DNA of 10,455 nucleotides from Gammaproteobacteria bacterium (GTDB lineage Bacteria; Pseudomonadota; Gammaproteobacteria; Eutrophobiales; Eutrophobiaceae): positions 1-10,455 of the forward strand of contig SMWN01000112.1 in the NCBI GenBank assembly GCA_004356415.1, given 5' to 3'. The notes beneath the pieces are model-generated. The model did no database searches. It saw only the letters and a program-made list of their open reading frames with translations, and was not told the DNA's origin. Made by a program: the position numbers and the translations under genes. Below, piece after piece: positions 7,159 through 10,455 of the stretch (positions are counted from its first letter, which is position 1; the number at the start of each line of letters is the position of its first letter).

Positions 7159-8159
7159 TGCAGAAGCCTGTTCTTGTTGTCGGTGCGGGTTCCTGGGGCA
7201 CTGCCCTGGCAATGGTTCTGGCTGGTAATGGTCATTCTGTTTACCTATGGGGACGTGATGCCAAACACATTGCAGAATTAAAGGCTCAGGGTTGCAACAA
7301 ACGTTATCTGCCCGACACAATATTTCCAGTAGGTCTGCTACCCGTTGATGATCTTGAATCCTGTCTGCACAAATGTGAGGAGATAGTCCTTGCGGTCCCG
7401 TGTGCGGGCATGCGAAGCATCCTTGAGGTCATTAATCAATATGGGCATCACAATCTAAAGATATGCATCACATGCAAAGGCCTGGAGGCCACGACACACT
7501 ACCTGAATCATCAAGTCGTTGAAGATTGCCTTGGGGATAAGGCCAGCACCGTAGTATTGTCCGGTCCTTCTTTTGCGAAGGAAGTCGCTGCGGGTCTACC
7601 GACAGCGGTAACGATTGCAGGCAGTAATCTGGAGACGGCCAACTGGTTTGCTGATAAATTTCATAATGATGTTTTCAGAACCTACACACATGATGATATC
7701 ACTGGTGTAGAGGTGGGAGGCGCGGTCAAGAATGTAATGGCGATTGCTGCAGGGATTACAGATGGTCTGGGTTTTGGCTCAAATACGCGGGCAGCTTTAA
7801 TAACAAGAGGGCTCGCAGAAATTATCAGACTTGGTGTTGTGATGGGTGGTCGGCAGGAAACCTTCATGGGACTGACCGGCCTGGGTGATCTGATATTGAC
7901 CTGCACTGATGATCAGTCTCGTAATCGTAGATTTGGTCTTGAGTTAGCCAGGGGCTCAACGGTAACTGAGGCCTGTGAATATATCGGTCAGGCGATTGAA
8001 GGCATGAAGACCTCACAGGAGGTATTTCAATTGGCAATAAAAAATAATATTGAAATGCCGATAACGGAGCAGGTTTGCAAGGTGGTCAATGGGGATGTTT
8101 TACCAGGCGACGCAGTTAAGACTTTATTAATGCGTGAACAAAGGCAGGAATTAGACTAG
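7158..8159 (+). CDS. gpsA: Glycerol-3-phosphate dehydrogenase [NAD(P)+]
   Basis: GpsA reduces dihydroxyacetone phosphate to sn-glycerol 3-phosphate in the cytoplasm, the backbone for phospholipid synthesis. At 333 residues it has the normal length. The N-terminal Rossmann fold shows VVGAGSWGTALA (7-18), the dinucleotide-binding GxGxxG, and the cofactor-contacting WGRD (31-34). ITCKGLE (104-110) and LSGPSFAKEV (134-143) follow. The C-terminal domain has the catalytic lysine K191 in GAVKNVMAIAAGI (188-200), then GFGSNTRAALITRGLAE (205-221) and GLGDLILTC (241-249). The ATG at 7158 gives the standard N-terminus. It is preceded by only a weak AGAG, and its first base overlaps the stop of a mini-ORF. 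It follows secB by 69 bases and is probably in the same transcript. Confidence 0.97.
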   Translation: MQKPVLVVGAGSWGTALAMVLAGNGHSVYLWGRDAKHIAELKAQGCNKRYLPDTIFPVGLLPVDDLESCLHKCEEIVLAVPCAGMRSILEVINQYGHHNLKICITCKGLEATTHYLNHQVVEDCLGDKASTVVLSGPSFAKEVAAGLPTAVTIAGSNLETANWFADKFHNDVFRTYTHDDITGVEVGGAVKNVMAIAAGITDGLGFGSNTRAALITRGLAEIIRLGVVMGGRQETFMGLTGLGDLILTCTDDQSRNRRFGLELARGSTVTEACEYIGQAIEGMKTSQEVFQLAIKNNIEMPITEQVCKVVNGDVLPGDAVKTLLMREQRQELD

Positions 8160-8199
8160 GGTACGCCTCCTTGCACTTATGTACAGGACATACGGGATG

Positions 8200-8272
8200 C
8201 CGATTTTGCAGGACGATTATATGGATGTAATCGGTTGATAACGTCTGGAACAAGTTATCTAGCAAAAATCGG
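8200..8272. other. Three-way branched inverted-repeat structure between gpsA and trmL
   Basis: An outer stem pairs CCGATTTTGC (8200-8209) with GCAAAAATCGG (8262-8272), perfect apart from one bulged A. Inside it are two side-by-side hairpins: CGATTA/TAATCG (8214-8219 with 8228-8233) and GATAAC/GTTATC (8237-8242 with 8254-8259). Together they make a compact three-way junction using about 45 of 73 bases. It lies between convergent gene ends, but neither side has a U run, so it is not a standard bidirectional terminator. A structured RNA, an mRNA-stabilising 3' end or a small mobile repeat are possible. Confidence 0.5.
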
Positions 8273-8322
8273 TCACATAAAAATACGAATTAATAGGGGT
8301 ATCCTTTCTCAATACAATATTT

Positions 8323-8784
8323 TTAATATGCTTGGAAATTGTTTTGTTTCCATACCTCGTAAACGATTATTGCTGCAGCGTTGGAAAGATTAAGGCTGCG
8401 ACTGTCGGGGAGCATCGGTAATCGCAGGATGTCACCATCTGGTAGTTCATCGAGAAGGGCTGAGGGGAGTCCGCGGGTTTCAGGCCCGAATAATAATGCA
8501 ACGTCATCGGGATAGTCGGCTTCTGCATATAAAGTTTTCCCCCGTGTTGAAATAGCATATAGTTTTTCAGGTTTGATAGTCCCAATGAATGAATTCAGAG
8601 AGTTGTGTTCATAAACATCAGCCCATTCGTGGTAATCGAGACCTGCACGTAATAGTCTGGCATCATCGAGCTTAAAACCGAGTGGGTGAATCAGATGTAA
8701 TTGTGCCCCGGTATTAGCACATAATCGTATAATATTAACGGTATTAGGAGGTATTTCCGGTTCGTACAAAACAACATGGATCAT
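8323..8784 (-). CDS. trmL: tRNA (cytidine(34)-2'-O)-methyltransferase TrmL
   Basis: TrmL is a SPOUT-fold dimer that 2'-O-methylates the wobble nucleotide of certain tRNA-Leu species using SAM. The frame is open far upstream, antisense to pyrD, but the family start is MIHVVLYEPEIPPN at 8784, giving 153 residues, the usual length. Motifs seen are IRLCANTG (19-26), RAGLDYHEW (46-54), the knot's LLFGPETRGLP (97-107) and RLPMLPDSRSLNLSNA (121-136). One oddity is that the conserved glycine of the NTGN motif is valine here (V16, codon GTT), a one-base change from GGT. The gene converges on gpsA and diverges from pyrD with 28 bases between start codons. The ribosome site is weak. Confidence 0.95.
   Translation of the reverse strand: MIHVVLYEPEIPPNTVNIIRLCANTGAQLHLIHPLGFKLDDARLLRAGLDYHEWADVYEHNSLNSFIGTIKPEKLYAISTRGKTLYAEADYPDDVALLFGPETRGLPSALLDELPDGDILRLPMLPDSRSLNLSNAAAIIVYEVWKQNNFQAY
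8728..8733 (+). promoter_or_regulatory. Perfect -10 hexamer 80 bases before pyrD, inside trmL
   Basis: Because trmL and pyrD starts are only 28 bases apart, the pyrD promoter probably lies within the 5' end of trmL. On the plus strand TATAAT occurs at 8728-8733. The expected -35 position has no good match (TTGTGC is 21 bases away). This is a plausible but weak candidate. Confidence 0.22.
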
Positions 8785-8812
8785 GACGCATGGCCCTGGG
8801 TGAAAGATTAAA

Positions 8813-9781
8813 ATGGATGAAAATATAAAGCATAAACTGACTATGGATTTCTGTGGCATGAAGTTTAATTCGCCACAGGTACTCCTCTCTGGTTGCGTTG
8901 GTTTTGGTGAAGAATATACACGTGTGAATGGCTTTTCCAATACCGATGTTGGTGCGGTTTGCCTGAAAGGCACAACACTGGAACCTCGTCTGGGCAATCC
9001 ACCGCATCGGGTGATGGAGACGCCTATGGGAATGTTGAATGCCATCGGACTACAAAATCCGGGGTCAGCAGTTGTTGTTGATGAATATCTTCCCAATCTG
9101 GATTTTGATGAAACGCGATTTATTGCCAATCTGTCTGGTTCGACAGTTGAAGAGTATGAAGCAATTACCCGACTGTTTGATGATTCACCGATTGACGCAA
9201 TGGAAATCAATATTTCCTGTCCAAATGTCAAGAAAGGGGGGGTCGAATTTGGTAACGATCCGGACATGTCTGCCCGTGTTGTTGAAGTTTGTCGTCGTGC
9301 AACCAATAAACCAATCATTACCAAATTATCACCAAATCAGACAGACATCGCCGAAAATGCACGTCGTTGCATAGAAGCCGGCACAGATGGTCTGGCTGTC
9401 ATCAATACTTTAATGGGGATGGCGATAGATATTGAAAAGAGACAACCGGTGATCGGGAACAATCAGGGGGGGCTGTCCGGGCCCGCGATCAAACCAATAG
9501 CCTTGCTTAAGGTACATCAGGTTTATCAGGTCAGTAAGCATCATAATGTACCCATCATTGGGCAAGGGGGAATTACTTCGGCAAAAGATGCATTGGAGTT
9601 TATTATTGCGGGCGCTGCCGCCGTGGGCGTTGGAACGGCACTGTTCTATGATCCACTGATTTGTCCGAAGATTAATCAAGGTATTGTGGATTACCTGGAC
9701 GAACATGATATCGAGAATGTTTCTGATCTGGTAGGGACGCTCGAGTTACATAATAGTAGCCCACAAGGCCAAAATCGGTAG
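8813..9781 (+). CDS. pyrD: Dihydroorotate dehydrogenase, class 1B-type catalytic subunit
   Basis: This soluble FMN enzyme oxidises dihydroorotate to orotate in pyrimidine synthesis. The 322 residues follow the class 1B (PyrDB) pattern: SGCVGFGEEY (26-35), LKGTTLEPRLGNP (51-63), GMLNAIGLQNPG (73-84), NISCPNVKKGG (133-143) with C136 as the class 1 catalytic base, TKLSPN (170-175), NTLMGM (198-203), GGLSGPAIKPIAL (219-231) and GQGGI (250-254). There is no membrane-targeting N-terminus, unlike class 2 PyrD with its Ser base. Class 1B enzymes normally pair with PyrK, an FAD/2Fe-2S subunit that passes electrons to NAD+; no pyrK is in this window. The start is supported by GGTGA (8799-8803), nine bases before the ATG. 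Two G7 tracts (9236-9242, 9466-9472) lie in the frame. Class assignment is firm; the electron acceptor is inferred. Confidence 0.95.
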   Translation: MDENIKHKLTMDFCGMKFNSPQVLLSGCVGFGEEYTRVNGFSNTDVGAVCLKGTTLEPRLGNPPHRVMETPMGMLNAIGLQNPGSAVVVDEYLPNLDFDETRFIANLSGSTVEEYEAITRLFDDSPIDAMEINISCPNVKKGGVEFGNDPDMSARVVEVCRRATNKPIITKLSPNQTDIAENARRCIEAGTDGLAVINTLMGMAIDIEKRQPVIGNNQGGLSGPAIKPIALLKVHQVYQVSKHHNVPIIGQGGITSAKDALEFIIAGAAAVGVGTALFYDPLICPKINQGIVDYLDEHDIENVSDLVGTLELHNSSPQGQNR

Positions 9782-9998
9782 TTAATGGTTACCTGTATCT
9801 ATAATTATGCACTGACCAGGATTTAGCTTTTAATGAGTTTGTCAACTAATGCCACTGAATATCTCCTTAATATTGGACGCAGCCGGTCAAGTGTAAATTA
9901 ATGGTCGGAAACTAAATTCCTTATTGGCTAGGTTAGAATACATGACACCCCAAACATGCATTGAACAGACGGAATAAATCAAGGAATATGATGCCCAC
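9782..9998. other. Spacer between pyrD and the FkbM methyltransferase gene
   Basis: This 217-base spacer holds no convincing gene. TATAAT at 9800-9805 and TAGAAT at about 9935 resemble -10 boxes, but neither has a good -35. GGAA/TTCC near 9907-9920 is too small a stem to be a terminator. AAGGA (9981-9985) is a ribosome-site sequence ahead of the FkbM gene, 13 bases from its start. A 22-codon frame at 9833-9901 lacks a well-placed ribosome site and is probably chance. Confidence 0.4.
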
Positions 9999-10455
9999 AT
10001 GACCCACGATGATGACAAATGGATTCCGCCTTCCTCAACAGAAGAGATCATCAAGAATTTTTTGATCCCCCCCCAGTATTATATGCGTCATCTGGTCAGG
10101 AAAAACCTGCGCAAGGGCGAACCGGAATTACACTTGTTGCCATTTTTGGTGAACAGGAACAAGCAGGCCATTGATATAGGCGCCAACAAGGGTGTTTATA
10201 CCCATCTGTTGGCCAGACTTGTACCCTTCGTCCATGCCTTTGAGCCCAATCCAAAAATGTTCAACGTGCTGACCAGGGGATTACCTGAGAATGCTAGATC
10301 CTATGAAATCGCATTGTCTGATCAATCGGGTTCTGGAGAATTACTGGTACCAAAATTACAGGAACCAACGAGTTGGCAAAAAAGGGCTTACGCTAATCTG
10401 GGAGCTAGCCTGAGTAGACAAAAAGTCCAGGGCGAACATGGTGTCGTCCAAATTG
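9999..10455 (+). CDS. FkbM-family methyltransferase, 3' end outside the window
   Basis: The frame from the ATG at 9999 is open to the window edge, giving 152 residues of an incomplete protein. It carries the SAM-binding motif AIDIGANKGVYT (57-68) and the FEPNP acidic motif (81-85), the signature pair of FkbM methyltransferases, followed by EIALSDQSGSGEL (103-115). FkbM enzymes O-methylate sugars or natural products and often occur in surface-polysaccharide loci; the substrate here is unknown. The N-terminus (about 1-55) is polar and unassigned. A C8 tract lies at codons 23-26. A five-codon frame (ATG at 9988, stop TGA at 10000-10002) overlaps the start as ATGA, with AAGGA just before it, so translation may be coupled or may begin elsewhere. 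Confidence 0.85.
   Translation, partial: MTHDDDKWIPPSSTEEIIKNFLIPPQYYMRHLVRKNLRKGEPELHLLPFLVNRNKQAIDIGANKGVYTHLLARLVPFVHAFEPNPKMFNVLTRGLPENARSYEIALSDQSGSGELLVPKLQEPTSWQKRAYANLGASLSRQKVQGEHGVVQI
10067..10074 (+). repeat. C8 homopolymer tract near the start of the FkbM gene
   Basis: Eight consecutive C residues encode the Pro-Pro of the N-terminal IPPQ segment plus one base on each side. Loss of one C would lead to a stop within about 25 codons. Short C/G tracts in surface-modification genes are a known phase-variation device in some bacteria, though usually with longer tracts. Confidence 0.7.

Noticed and set aside
8200..8272. attC site or tRNA-like cloverleaf
   Set aside because: GTTATCT does not fit the GTTRRRY core. 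There is no acceptor-stem/CCA layout, anticodon arm or T-loop sequence.
8160..8322. Bidirectional intrinsic terminator between gpsA and trmL
   Set aside because: The stems are not GC-rich next to a U run on either strand, so structure alone does not justify a terminator call.
8785..9324. N-terminal extension of trmL by 180 codons, antisense to pyrD
   Set aside because: The frame is open, but the extra residues are the complement of a clearly conserved pyrD, and TrmL has its normal start and length from 8784.
9833..9901. 22-codon frame between pyrD and the FkbM gene
   Set aside because: Too short to judge, no well-placed ribosome site and no recognisable sequence.

Overview
The window looks like ordinary chromosomal core DNA of a gammaproteobacterium. 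The support is the gene content and order: a gpmI-envC-S41 peptidase block sits divergently from a YibN-type rhodanese, secB and gpsA, close to the E. coli gpmI-envC / yibN-grxC-secB-gpsA-(cysE)-trmL neighbourhood. SecB and an EnvC with a degenerate LytM site also point to a proteobacterium with two membranes. Base composition is moderately AT-leaning, and no genus can be named from the sequence alone.

Layout. From 5816 down to 38 five genes run on the minus strand: gpmI (glycolysis), envC (amidase activator in septal cell-wall splitting), a ctpA/prc-like S41 periplasmic protease, a DJ-1/ThiJ (YajL-like) protein, and a class I SAM methyltransferase with an N-terminal zinc ribbon. gpmI/envC overlap by 4 bases and ctpA/DJ-1 are 11 bases apart, so these pairs are probably co-transcribed. 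A 228-base structured spacer separates envC from ctpA. A 309-base divergent region (5817-6125) separates gpmI from the plus-strand group yibN-like rhodanese, secB and gpsA. grxC, which lies between yibN and secB in E. coli, is absent.

After gpsA comes a 163-base spacer that can fold into a three-way branched structure, then convergent trmL (minus). trmL is divergent from a class 1B-type dihydroorotate dehydrogenase (pyrD), with only 28 bases between their start codons. A 217-base spacer with no clear gene follows, then a FkbM-family methyltransferase that runs off the right edge.

How the genes fit together: envC, the S41 protease and SecB serve envelope growth and protein export; gpmI and gpsA link glycolysis to phospholipid precursor supply; trmL modifies tRNA; pyrD makes orotate for pyrimidines. 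The two outermost genes are methyltransferases of types often found in surface-glycan or secondary-metabolite loci, so the core block may be bordered by more variable DNA.

I found no CRISPR array, insertion sequence, tRNA, rRNA, integron or recognisable defence system. The most useful leads are the class 1B pyrD in a gammaproteobacterial setting, a Gly-to-Val change in a conserved TrmL motif, the two structured intergenic regions, and a C8 tract early in the FkbM gene. I see no convincing evidence of a wholly new system.
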